From positions 124,001-188,000 of the forward strand of contig CADBZH010000010.1 of NCBI GenBank assembly GCA_902799045.1: a stretch of DNA of 64,000 nt, given 5' to 3'. Below are positions 1 through 7,526 of the stretch, in pieces. The stretch's first letter is position 1. Each line of letters starts with the position of its first letter. The notes below the pieces were generated by a model. The model saw only the letters and a program-made list of their open reading frames with translations, was not told the DNA's origin and did no database searches. The stretch comes from an uncultured Eubacteriales bacterium. GTDB lineage: Bacteria; Bacillota; Clostridia; Christensenellales; Aristaeellaceae. A program made the position numbers and the translations under genes.

Positions 1-339
1 CCGTTTATCTATTTCAATTTCTGATCCTGCAATGGGGGATGCCAGTCTGCGCCGCCCGCCAAAAGCCTTCCTCTTTGGGGAAGCAAATCGCAGTCCCGGG
101 GGGGGTTCAGGGCCATCCCCTTCAGGGGAGCTCTAAAAACTAACGCGTCGCCCGACGAGATGAATTTTGGTCAGATTTGGCTTGCAAAAGGCGTAGGCTG
201 CCTGGCGGGCAGTCAAGGTTTTGGCGAAGCCGTGACGGAAGAGGTTGTTTCCCATCGAGAATCAGTGATTACTCCATACTGCGGACAGGCGTCAGCCGTG
301 GCTCATTTCTGCTTCCATTGATCGATTGAGGAGGACGAC
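1..339. other. Intergenic region upstream of murB, no gene seen
   Basis: I see no credible coding frame. The stretch holds short GC-rich inverted repeats (for example around 60-85 and 110-135), which look like degenerate intergenic repeat debris. The murB ribosome binding site (GAGGAGG, about 328-334) lies at its end. I could not find a convincing -35/-10 pair, so the murB promoter may lie outside the window or be weak. Confidence 0.4.
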
Positions 340-1242
340 ATGCAAGCGTTAGTCGATGTCATAAAGACCTTTGCCCGACCCGACCAAATCCTTCTGAACG
401 AGCCCATGTCCCGCCACACCACGTTTCGCGTGGGCGGGCCGGCGGACGTGTTCTTCCTGCCGGAGACCGGCGGGCAGGTGGCCCGGGCGCTGGAGGCGGC
501 GCGGCAGCGCGGCGTCGAGGCCCATGTGATCGGCAATGGATCGAACCTGATCGTTCGGGACGGCGGCGTTCGCGGGCTGGTGATCTGCCTCGGCGAGGGC
601 ATGTCGGCAATCGCCCGGGAGGGGAATACCGTCACGGCCCAGGCCGGCGCGACGCTGGCGAAGGTGGCGGCCTTTGCCCAGGCGGAGGGCCTCTCCGGGC
701 TGGAATTCGCCTCCGGCATCCCCGGCACGCTGGGCGGCGGCTGCGCCATGAACGCGGGCGCCTACGGCGGGCAGCTCTCGGACTGCCTGATCGACGCCGA
801 AGTGCTGCTGGACGGCCAGACGCGCTGGATGGCCGTGGATCAGCTCGGGATGGGCTATCGCACGTCGCTGCCCCTTCGACAGGGCGGCGTGGTGCTGTCG
901 GCGCGGTTTGAATTGAAGGAGGACGATCCGGCGGCGATCCTCGTGCGGATGAAGGAATTGAACGCCCGCCGACGCGACAAGCAGCCGCTGAACTACCCCA
1001 GCGCGGGCAGCACCTTCAAGCGCCCGGAGGGCCATTTCGCCGGCGCGCTGATTGAGGGCGCGGGCCTCAAAGGCCGGCGCGTGGGCGGCGCGCAGGTCAG
1101 CGAGAAGCACGCCGGCTTTATCGTCAACGCCGGCGGGGCCACGGCCTCGGACGTGCTGGCACTGATCCGCGTGGTGCAGGACGCGGTGCTGGCCAGGGAC
1201 GGCGTGCGGCTGGAGACCGAGGTGCGCGTCATCGGGGAATGA
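340..1242 (+). CDS. murB: UDP-N-acetylenolpyruvoylglucosamine reductase MurB
   Basis: MurB is the cytoplasmic FAD enzyme that reduces UDP-GlcNAc-enolpyruvate with NADPH to UDP-MurNAc, the second committed step of peptidoglycan synthesis. The 300 residues match the family's short form. The FAD-binding part carries GNGSNLIV and GIPGTLGG with NAGAYG. The C-terminal domain has the YPSAGSTFKRP segment, whose Ser is the expected proton donor, then GAGLKG and a Glu-containing LETEVR close to the end. The ATG follows a GAGGAGG site. whiA follows 91 bp downstream on the same strand. In many Firmicutes murB is followed by rapZ, the yvcK-type factor and then whiA; the two middle genes are missing here. 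Confidence 0.97.
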   Translation: MQALVDVIKTFARPDQILLNEPMSRHTTFRVGGPADVFFLPETGGQVARALEAARQRGVEAHVIGNGSNLIVRDGGVRGLVICLGEGMSAIAREGNTVTAQAGATLAKVAAFAQAEGLSGLEFASGIPGTLGGGCAMNAGAYGGQLSDCLIDAEVLLDGQTRWMAVDQLGMGYRTSLPLRQGGVVLSARFELKEDDPAAILVRMKELNARRRDKQPLNYPSAGSTFKRPEGHFAGALIEGAGLKGRRVGGAQVSEKHAGFIVNAGGATASDVLALIRVVQDAVLARDGVRLETEVRVIGE

Positions 1243-1333
1243 ACGCCCTCAAGGCGGGAGCCGCATTGGGTTTCATTCGGAACAGAGCCTCCATTTTTGA
1301 GGGAAGTGGCCTGAAGGACCGGAGGGAGTTTGC

Positions 1334-2290
1334 ATGTCGTTTGCCTCGGATGTGCGCGGGGAGCTGGCCCGCCAGGGCGTGACGGACGCCTGCTGTGCCC
1401 GCAGCGAATTGACCGCCGCGCTGCTCTGCGGCGGGGGCATCGCCTGGCGCGGGCGCGGGCGCTACGCCCTGTCCATCACGGCGGGGGAGGCCGCCACCGT
1501 GCGCCGCTATTTCGCCATGCTCAAGCTGTTCTACGGCATCATCAGCCAGATCCGCACCCTCAGCGGCGACGCGCTGAACAACCAGACGCGCTATCAGCTG
1601 GCCGTGGCCGACGGGGACGCGGCGAACCTGCTGGACGCGTTGGGGTTGCTGGACGAAGGCAGCCTGTTCGGCGTGCGCCCCGTGCCGCCGGAGGAGACGG
1701 TGCGCTTCGCCTGCTGCAAGAAATCGTTCGTCCGCGCGGCCTTCCTGATGTGCGGTGCGGTGAGCCATCCGGACAAGGCCTATCACCTCGAGATCGCCGC
1801 GCCAACGGAATCCCTGGCGGATTTCATCGCGGCTCAGCTGGCGTATTACGAGATCCGCGCGAAGCGGACGAACCGGAAGTCGAAGCACGTGGTCTACCTG
1901 AAGCAGGCCGAGGCAATCTCCGACGCACTGTCGCTGCTGGGGGCCAGCAGCAGCATGCTGGCCTTTGAGAACGTGCGGGTGAAGAAGGAGGTCAGCAACC
2001 GGGTCAACCGGCAGATGAACTGCGACAGCTCCAACATCAACCGGGCCGTGACCGCCGCGGAGGCGCTGATCCGGGACATCCACTATATTGACGGCGAGCT
2101 GGGCCTGGAAAAGCTGCCCGTGCCGCTGCGCGAGATGGCCTACGCGCGGGCGAACAACCCGGAGATGCCGCTGGCGGAGCTGGGCGAGCAGCTGGACCCG
2201 CCGCTGGGCAAGTCCGGCGTCAGCGCGCGGCTGCGCAAGCTGACCGCCATCGCCGACGCGCTTCGAAGCGGGGACGAGATCAAGCTGTAG
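1334..2290 (+). CDS. whiA: DNA-binding regulator WhiA
   Basis: WhiA is a conserved Gram-positive regulator with a LAGLIDADG-like N-terminal domain and a C-terminal helix-turn-helix. It is linked to sporulation genes in Streptomyces and to cell division and chromosome segregation in Bacillus. The 318-residue protein has the typical start (SFASDVRGELAR), the CCxKSFVRAAFLxCG segment near residues 116-131, the NRxxNCDxxNxxR motif around 220-235, and a C-terminal HTH ending in LGKSGVSARLRKL. Its start has a GGAGGG site 7 nt upstream. It is followed by a bidirectional terminator and a convergent Noc/ParB gene, rather than by the HPr-like crh gene often seen elsewhere. Confidence 0.96.
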   Translation: MSFASDVRGELARQGVTDACCARSELTAALLCGGGIAWRGRGRYALSITAGEAATVRRYFAMLKLFYGIISQIRTLSGDALNNQTRYQLAVADGDAANLLDALGLLDEGSLFGVRPVPPEETVRFACCKKSFVRAAFLMCGAVSHPDKAYHLEIAAPTESLADFIAAQLAYYEIRAKRTNRKSKHVVYLKQAEAISDALSLLGASSSMLAFENVRVKKEVSNRVNRQMNCDSSNINRAVTAAEALIRDIHYIDGELGLEKLPVPLREMAYARANNPEMPLAELGEQLDPPLGKSGVSARLRKLTAIADALRSGDEIKL

Positions 2291-2310
2291 ATGCAATGCG
2301 GGGACATGAC

Positions 2311-2336
2311 AAAGAGGCTGAATGTTCAGCCTCTTT
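2311..2336. terminator. Bidirectional terminator between whiA and noc
   Basis: A perfect 12-bp stem (AAAGAGGCTGAA / TTCAGCCTCTTT) with a 2-nt loop gives a U-rich tail on both strands. It overlaps the last codons of the convergent noc/parB gene, whose TGA stop lies in the stem. Confidence 0.85.
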
Positions 2337-3141
2337 CCGTTTGCACCGCCGGGATCGTGACGATCACCCGCACGCAATCCGCGCCCTCCTCCACGGCGCT
2401 CCGGACGGGCACGCCGATGCGCTTCAGCTGGCGCACGGTGTCCATCAGGGCGTTGACGACGACGCGGTTGTCCCGCAGGATGGGGCTCAGCCGGGCCTTA
2501 CGGCGCGGCTTGGGCGCGGGGCGATCGATCCGCGCCTCCAGCTGCGCGACGCTGAGATGCGATTCGGCCGTCTCGGCGATCAGCCGCAGCTGCTCTTCCT
2601 CGTCCTCCACCCTCAAAAGCGCCCGCGCGTGCCGCTCCGTGAGGCCCGATTCCCGAAGCGCCGCCTGCGCCTTCGGGCTGAGCCGAAGCAGCCGCAGCCG
2701 GTTCGCCAGCGCAGAGGGGCTGCAGGACAGGCTCTGGGCCAGGCGCTCCTGGGTGATCGGGTGCCTGTCGAGGATGCGTCGGCAGGCCAGCGCCACGTCC
2801 AGGTAGTGCAGATCCTCGCGCTGGAGGTTCTCCACCAGAGCGATCATCGCCAGGTCGCATTCGCTGCCGGTCAGCACGATGGCCTCGACCCACTGCCGCC
2901 CCAGCAGCGTCAGTGCCCGAAGCCGCCGCTCGCCCGCGATCAGCCGATACTGGCCGCCCGGCTCCGCACGTACCAGCAGCGGCGAGAGCAGGCCGTGCGC
3001 CTCGATGGACGCGGCCAGCCGCTCGATGGATTCCGGCGAAAAGGCCCGGCGCGGCTGGGCGGGGTTCGGGCGCACGCTGCGCAGCGGGATGCGGGAGATG
3101 GCGCGGCCGGCGGGGGAGGGGGCGATTGGGCTTTTGAACAA
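2326..3141 (-). CDS. ParB/Noc-family CTP-binding chromosome protein
   Basis: This is a ParB-fold protein of 271 residues. It has the N-terminal CTPase domain with IRLIAGERRLRA-like GERRxRA motif and the ALVENLQREDL motif. The central HTH (ERLAQSLSCSPSALANRLRLLRL) is followed by LTERHARALL, wording closer to Noc (nucleoid occlusion) than to ParB proper. I start it at a TTG (3139-3141), because AACGGAGG lies 7 nt upstream and the protein then begins just before conserved sequence; the frame stays open to 3558, but that part runs through a repeat and an RNA gene. No parA neighbour is visible, so it is an orphan here. A perfect palindrome GAATATATATTC (3175-3186) lies just upstream and could be a promoter or operator. 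Confidence 0.88.
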   Translation of the reverse strand: MFKSPIAPSPAGRAISRIPLRSVRPNPAQPRRAFSPESIERLAASIEAHGLLSPLLVRAEPGGQYRLIAGERRLRALTLLGRQWVEAIVLTGSECDLAMIALVENLQREDLHYLDVALACRRILDRHPITQERLAQSLSCSPSALANRLRLLRLSPKAQAALRESGLTERHARALLRVEDEEEQLRLIAETAESHLSVAQLEARIDRPAPKPRRKARLSPILRDNRVVVNALMDTVRQLKRIGVPVRSAVEEGADCVRVIVTIPAVQTERG

Positions 3142-3227
3142 GGCGAGGACCTCCGTTGCGTTGATATTCGCAGGGAATATATATTCGTCCGCGCCCTGAA
3201 AAATCTGCGTTCGGGCATAAAAAAGGC

Positions 3228-3373
3228 GCTTCACGGAAGCCTGGAAAAACGGCAAAATGCAGTTGGCCATTCCTGCGTACAGATCCTTCGCTTCACTCAG
3301 GATGACAATGGGCCTAAATCCCTGTTGTCCTGAGCGCAGCAAAGGATCCGGCTCCCTCAGGTTCCCGTGAAGC
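3228..3373. repeat. Class A intergenic inverted repeat, copy 1
   Basis: This copy has outer arms GCTTCACGGAAGCCTG and its near complement ending GTTCCCGTGAAGC. The inner arms read CAGATCCTTCGCT...AGGATGACA and its near complement. It is one of seven copies in the window. It lies between the 6S RNA candidate and noc. Confidence 0.85.
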
Positions 3374-3378
3374 ACCCC

Positions 3379-3404
3379 AAAAAAATGGAACTCTTGCGAG
3401 TTCC
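3379..3404 (-). terminator. Terminator of the 6S RNA candidate
   Basis: On the minus strand the stem GGAACTC, loop GCAA and GAGTTCC is followed by ATTTTTTT, a textbook intrinsic terminator. Confidence 0.88.
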
Positions 3405-3614
3405 TAAAATATCCCGTAAGTGCCGTCTGTCGCTGCTTTTTCACCCGCCGCTCAGGCAGGGCGGAGACCTGCGGCTGCTTGCTGCCTTCCACTGCAAAGG
3501 AGGCTTGGCATCTGCAAACCGACCCGGAATCCTTTTTATGATCTGTGGGTAAAAGCATTGACTAACGCACACCACAGGATAAGTTCCGTGATGTTCGGGG
3601 TATCGCCCCGAACT
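3379..3614 (-). ncRNA. ssrS: Candidate 6S RNA
   Basis: A strong promoter (-35 TTGACT, -10 TATAAT, 17-bp spacing) fires on the minus strand and a perfect terminator ends the transcript about 236 nt later, with no sensible coding frame between. Near the 5' end is a TTCGGGG/CCCCGAA hairpin. The following CCTGTGGTGTGCGTTAGT resembles the CCTGCGGTGTTCGTCAGT part of Bacillus bsrA, and CCCACAG downstream can pair with CTGTGG. 6S RNA mimics an open promoter and sequesters housekeeping RNA polymerase. The identification rests on promoter, length and that similarity from memory; a covariance model was not run. Confidence 0.55.
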
Positions 3615-3620
3615 GATTTC

Positions 3621-3649
3621 ATTATACCGGCTGGCGGGGCGAAAGTCAA
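3621..3649 (-). promoter_or_regulatory. Sigma-A promoter of the 6S RNA candidate
   Basis: Minus-strand -35 TTGACT (3644-3649) and -10 TATAAT (3621-3626) are separated by 17 bp. The predicted transcription start is near 3614. Confidence 0.85.
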
Positions 3650-3709
3650 TGCCGTTTTGCAAATTTCGTGCGTTTTGTTTAACATGCACAAATGCCGACC
3701 GGGGTCGGT

Positions 3710-4498
3710 TCAGACGAAGCGGATCAGGTCGATCTCCGGCCGCACCCCCGCGCGCAGCTGGAGCCTGCTGGCCCCGACGCCCTTGCTGACCAGCAGCTTC
3801 ATGCCGCCGATATCGTGAACGCCGGACACCGCCAGCGAGCGTATGTCTCGCCGGAACAGCCGCTCGAATCCGATCGAGAACGGCGTCAGCCCCAGGGCGT
3901 TGAACTGGCCGCCGTGGGTGTGGCCGGAGAGCATCAGGTCCGGCATGGAGTCGGGCAGGCAGGGGTAGTGGGAGAGGAGGACCCTGTAGGTATCCGGCGC
4001 GGGTCTGTCGGGATACAGACCCTTTGACCGGGGCGCGCCGTGCTTGTGCTCGTCCACCCCGCCGATGTACAGCGTGCCGCCGCCGACGGCGATTCGCGCC
4101 GATTCGTTCACCAGCAGCCCAAATCCCGCCTTCGCCATCACGCCGCGCAGGCCGTCCATGCCGTCCCAGGCTTCGGCGTCGTTGTTGCCGGCCACGCCGT
4201 AGCCGCCGAGCCGGGGCTTCACGGCGGCGAGCGCCGAGAACAGCCGCACGGCATCCTCGCGCCGGTCGGCGTAATCGCCCCCCAGCAGCAGCAGATCGGG
4301 CTTCAGACCGGCGATTTTTTCCGCCAGCGAGCGCATATCCGCGTCCGTCGTGCGGGGCAAGGCGTGCAGGTCACACGCCAGCAGCGCCTTCAGCCCCTTC
4401 AAAAACGGCGGCGCGGGGACGGGCCTCTCGACGACGGCGCAATCCAGCCGCCCGCAGCGGGCGATATACAGGTCCGGGCTGGAAAACAGCGCCTTCAT
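3710..4498 (-). CDS. Metallophosphoesterase (YkuE-like)
   Basis: This calcineurin-like phosphoesterase has 262 residues. All core metal-site motifs are visible in order: DLH (DxH, about residue 43), GGDYADR (GDxxD variant), GNND, SHYP and GHTHGGQ. The GHTHGGQ form and the layout match the YkuE/LpxH-like branch, often membrane-associated phosphohydrolases. There is no obvious N-terminal membrane segment here. Its ATG overlaps the stop of the upstream ROK kinase gene by 4 nt (ATGA), so the pair is translationally coupled. The physiological substrate cannot be told from sequence; pairing with a sugar kinase is suggestive but not decisive. Confidence 0.9.
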   Translation of the reverse strand: MKALFSSPDLYIARCGRLDCAVVERPVPAPPFLKGLKALLACDLHALPRTTDADMRSLAEKIAGLKPDLLLLGGDYADRREDAVRLFSALAAVKPRLGGYGVAGNNDAEAWDGMDGLRGVMAKAGFGLLVNESARIAVGGGTLYIGGVDEHKHGAPRSKGLYPDRPAPDTYRVLLSHYPCLPDSMPDLMLSGHTHGGQFNALGLTPFSIGFERLFRRDIRSLAVSGVHDIGGMKLLVSKGVGASRLQLRAGVRPEIDLIRFV

Positions 4499-5448
4499 TG
4501 CACCAGCAGCGCCGCGCCGGTCACACCCGCGCGCTCGCCCAGCTCGGCCGGGATGAACTTCGCGGGGAACTTCTGGTCGATCAGCGAATGGTGGCGGTAG
4601 GAGGCGATCATCCGGTCGATGAAGCGGTGGCCGAGGTTGGTGATGCCGCCGCCGTAGACGAAGATGTTGATGTCAAAGATCTGGTTCAGGTTGTGGAACA
4701 TGCGGCCCAGGTATTCCGCGCCGCGGTTCACCACCTCCAGCGCCAGCGGGTCGTTCATCGCCAGCGCCCGGCCGACGGCCACCATGTCGATGTTGGACAG
4801 CGTGCCGGCGTAGTCCAGGATGCGGCTCTCCTCGCCCTCCTTGATGCGGTCCATGGCGTAGCGGGCCATGTAGAAGCCGGAGGCGATGGAGTGCACGCAG
4901 CCGGTCACGCCGCAGCTGCAGGGATAGCCGATGGAATCGGAGATCAGCGTGTGGCCGATCTCGCCCGCCATGCCGTGCATGCCGCGGAACAGCTGGCCGT
5001 TCAGGATCAGCGCGCCGCCGATGCCGGTGGCCAGCGTGGCGTAGATCAGGTTGTCATAGCCCCGGCCCGCGCCGCTGCGATGCTCCGCGAGGGCGGCGAC
5101 GTTGGCGTCGTTGTCCACAAACACCGAAACCTCCAGGCGCTTTTCCAGCATTTCCCGCACGGGCTGCTCGTTCAGCGCCACGAGGTTCGCGCTCTCCAGC
5201 GTCATGCCGCGCTCGAAATCCACATAAGAGGGGAAGGCCGCGCCCACGCCGCGCAGATCCTTCATCGTCAGCTCCGCCTTCTCCACCAGGTTCTTCACCT
5301 GCTGGCTGAGGTAATCCATCATCTCAATGGCGGTGCCGTCCTTGTCGGTGGGGTATTTCAGCTCCGAAACCAGCCGCATGGCCCCGTCAAACAGGCCCAG
5401 CTTGATGTTCGTGCCGCCCACGTCGATGCCAATCACATAATCCCTCAT
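4495..5448 (-). CDS. ROK-family sugar kinase, probable glucokinase
   Basis: ROK kinases phosphorylate glucose or related sugars with ATP. The 317-residue protein starts IGIDVGGTNIKLG (phosphate-binding loop), continues with DNDANVAALAE (catalytic Asp region) and GTGIGGALI, and has the zinc motif CSCGVTGC. The residue after that motif is normally Glu (GCLE); here it reads GCVH, a departure worth noting. The start at 5448 is set by AACGGAGGT 6 nt upstream; the frame is open further upstream only into repeat sequence. It is the promoter-proximal gene of a two-gene unit with the metallophosphoesterase. Glucokinase is likely, but N-acetylmannosamine or other ROK substrates are possible. Confidence 0.85.
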   Translation of the reverse strand: MRDYVIGIDVGGTNIKLGLFDGAMRLVSELKYPTDKDGTAIEMMDYLSQQVKNLVEKAELTMKDLRGVGAAFPSYVDFERGMTLESANLVALNEQPVREMLEKRLEVSVFVDNDANVAALAEHRSGAGRGYDNLIYATLATGIGGALILNGQLFRGMHGMAGEIGHTLISDSIGYPCSCGVTGCVHSIASGFYMARYAMDRIKEGEESRILDYAGTLSNIDMVAVGRALAMNDPLALEVVNRGAEYLGRMFHNLNQIFDINIFVYGGGITNLGHRFIDRMIASYRHHSLIDQKFPAKFIPAELGERAGVTGAALLVQ

Positions 5449-5472
5449 AGTTGACCTCCGTTCGGTGATTGA

Positions 5473-5592
5473 TACAGGGGCGGCGTTGCGCCGCCCGCCC
5501 TTTTCCCTGAGGACGCCCCGCAAGTCTGCGCGGCAGCGATTGGGACCCGGTCCCTGCCGGGGGGCGGGCGCCGCAACGGCGCCCCTACAGGG
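5473..5592. repeat. Class B intergenic inverted repeat, copy 1
   Basis: This imperfect inverted repeat has arms ACAGGGGCGGCGTTGCGCCG and CGCCGCAACGGCGCCCCTAC separated by about 70 bp. A second copy lies at 49398-49478. It fills the gap between the ROK kinase start and the purB stop. Confidence 0.75.
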
Positions 5593-5596
5593 TTGA

Positions 5597-7024
5597 CTAT
5601 ACGTTTATGGTCCCCATTTCGACGGCTTCATACTTCTTCAAAATGGGGTCGACTGTGTTTTCGATGAATCGCTCGGTCTGCTCCTCGGCCCGGCCGGTGT
5701 ATTTCTCCGGGGACAGCAGCGCCGTGAGGCTTTCGCCGTCCAGCGGGAAGGCCGGGTCGGCGGCGATGCGCGCCATCAGGTCGCTCTCCAGCCCCTCCGC
5801 CTTCATGCGGGTGGCCGCGGCCTGGCTGTGCACGCGCACGCGCTCGTGGATTTCCTGCCGGTCCGCGCCGTTCTTGACGGAGGCCATGATGATATCCTCG
5901 GTGGCCATGAAGGGCAGGTTTTCCATCACGCGCTTTTCGATCATCTTCGGATAGACCACCATGCCGTCCGCGATATTGGCGTACAGCTCCAGCACCGCGT
6001 CGGTGGCGAGGAACGCCTCCGGCAGCGACAGGCGGCGGTTGGCGGAGTCGTCCAGCGTCCGCTCGAACCACTGGGTTGCGGCGGTCATGGCGGCGTCCTG
6101 GTAGAGGGCCATCACGTGCCGCGACAGCGCGCAAATGCGCTCGCTTCGCATGGGGTTGCGCTTGTAGGCCATGGCCGAGGAGCCGATCTGGCTCTTCTCA
6201 AACGGCTCCTCCACCTCGCGGAACGATTGCAGCAGCCGCAGGTCCTGGGCGAACTTGTAGGCGCTCTGGGCGATGCCGGAGAGCGCGCCCAGCACGCGGG
6301 AATCCAGCTTGCGGGGATAGGTCTGGCCGGAGACGTCGAATACGGCGGTCATGCCCATCTTTTCGGCGATGCGCCTTTCCAGCTCGTCCACCTTGGCGCC
6401 GTCGCCCTCGAAGAGCTCCATGAAGGAAACCTGGGTGCCTGTCGCGCCGCGGTTGCCCAGCAGCTTGAGCGACGAAAGTGCGAAGTTGACCTCCTCCAGG
6501 TCCATCGTCAGGTCCTGCATCCACAGCGTGGCGCGCTTCCCAACGGTGGTCAGCTGCGCGGGCTGCAGATGGGTGTAGCCCAGGCAGGGAAGCCCCTTGT
6601 AGTCCCACGCGAACCGGCGCAGCCGACGGAGCACCTCCACCAGCTTCTGGCGGATCAGCTCGAGCGCGTCGCGGAGCATCAGCACGTCCGCGTTGTCGGT
6701 GACGTAGCAGGATGTCGCGCCCAGGTGGATGATGCCGCGGGCGTTCGGGCACACGTCGCCGTAGGCGTGCACGTGGGCCATCACGTCGTGGCGCACCCGC
6801 GCCTCGTGTCGGGCGGCGTTTTCATAGTCGATGTCCTCGACGTGCGCCTTCAATTCGTCCACCTGCGCCTGCGTCACGGGCAGGCCCAGCTCCATCTCGC
6901 TCTCCGCCAGCGCGATCCACAGCCTGCGCCAGGTGGTGAACTTCTTGTCTGGGGAGAAGATGTACTGCATCTCCCTGCTCGCGTATCGGCTGTTCAACGG
7001 GGACTCATAGGTGCTCTTGTTCAT
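5597..7024 (-). CDS. purB: Adenylosuccinate lyase PurB
   Basis: PurB catalyses two fumarate-releasing steps, SAICAR to AICAR and adenylosuccinate to AMP. At 475 residues it matches the long clostridial/eukaryote-like form. Visible motifs are GATSCYVTDN, TCLGYTHLQPAQ-like substrate-site sequence with the catalytic His, and the superfamily signature GSSAMAYKRNPMRSE, whose first Ser is the catalytic base. The ATG has a GGAGG site 6 nt upstream. It lies 53 bp downstream of a small lipoprotein gene which in turn follows purA, so the two enzymes that make AMP from IMP appear to form one transcription unit interrupted by the lipoprotein. Confidence 0.97.
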   Translation of the reverse strand: MNKSTYESPLNSRYASREMQYIFSPDKKFTTWRRLWIALAESEMELGLPVTQAQVDELKAHVEDIDYENAARHEARVRHDVMAHVHAYGDVCPNARGIIHLGATSCYVTDNADVLMLRDALELIRQKLVEVLRRLRRFAWDYKGLPCLGYTHLQPAQLTTVGKRATLWMQDLTMDLEEVNFALSSLKLLGNRGATGTQVSFMELFEGDGAKVDELERRIAEKMGMTAVFDVSGQTYPRKLDSRVLGALSGIAQSAYKFAQDLRLLQSFREVEEPFEKSQIGSSAMAYKRNPMRSERICALSRHVMALYQDAAMTAATQWFERTLDDSANRRLSLPEAFLATDAVLELYANIADGMVVYPKMIEKRVMENLPFMATEDIIMASVKNGADRQEIHERVRVHSQAAATRMKAEGLESDLMARIAADPAFPLDGESLTALLSPEKYTGRAEEQTERFIENTVDPILKKYEAVEMGTINV

Positions 7025-7077
7025 AACGGCCTCCTGTGTTGTCGTGTGTTTTCTGTCGACCCTTCAGCCTCCGCTGG

Positions 7078-7500
7078 TCAGGAGACGGGCTGCACGTCGA
7101 TTTCAACGGTGCCGGTCGCCTTCTCCAGGCAGGTGGCCCGCAGCAGGTAGCTGCCCGCGGGAAGCGTGCCGGTCGCGCTCTCATCCCTGACGAGGTTGGC
7201 TGTGATGATCGCGTCGCCGTCCGTCTCGGGCAGCTGGCCGCCATCCTGCATCTCCGCCGCGACCAGCTCGACCCGGATCGAGCCGCTCTTCAGGTCGGCG
7301 ACGATGGTGACCTGCTCGCCCTCTCCCGCCTCAAGGGTGCCCAGCATGAAGGTGTCGTCCTTCTCGGCGTTTCGGGCGTTGATCGTCATGTGCTTTTCGG
7401 TGCTGGCGATGAGGCCGAACTCAGACTTTTCACAGGCCGTGAGCGTCAGCGCGCACAATACCAGCGCGAGGATGACGGCCAGGACAGTGAACTTTTTCAT
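7078..7500 (-). CDS. Small secreted lipoprotein of unknown function
   Basis: The 140-residue protein starts with a Lys-rich n-region and a hydrophobic core, and ends its signal at the lipobox LTAC, with the lipidated Cys at residue 23. The mature part is short, acidic and probably all-beta (alternating hydrophobic pattern, EGEQVTIVADLKSGSIRVEL, TGTLPAGSYLLRATCLEKATGTVEI), similar in pattern to small domains that sit in cell-surface lipoproteins. I do not recognise a family. It is positioned between purA (27 bp upstream) and purB on the same strand. Nothing in the sequence links it to purine synthesis. Confidence 0.8.
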   Translation of the reverse strand: MKKFTVLAVILALVLCALTLTACEKSEFGLIASTEKHMTINARNAEKDDTFMLGTLEAGEGEQVTIVADLKSGSIRVELVAAEMQDGGQLPETDGDAIITANLVRDESATGTLPAGSYLLRATCLEKATGTVEIDVQPVS

Positions 7501-7526
7501 GATGGCAGTCTCCTGCTGACAATGTT

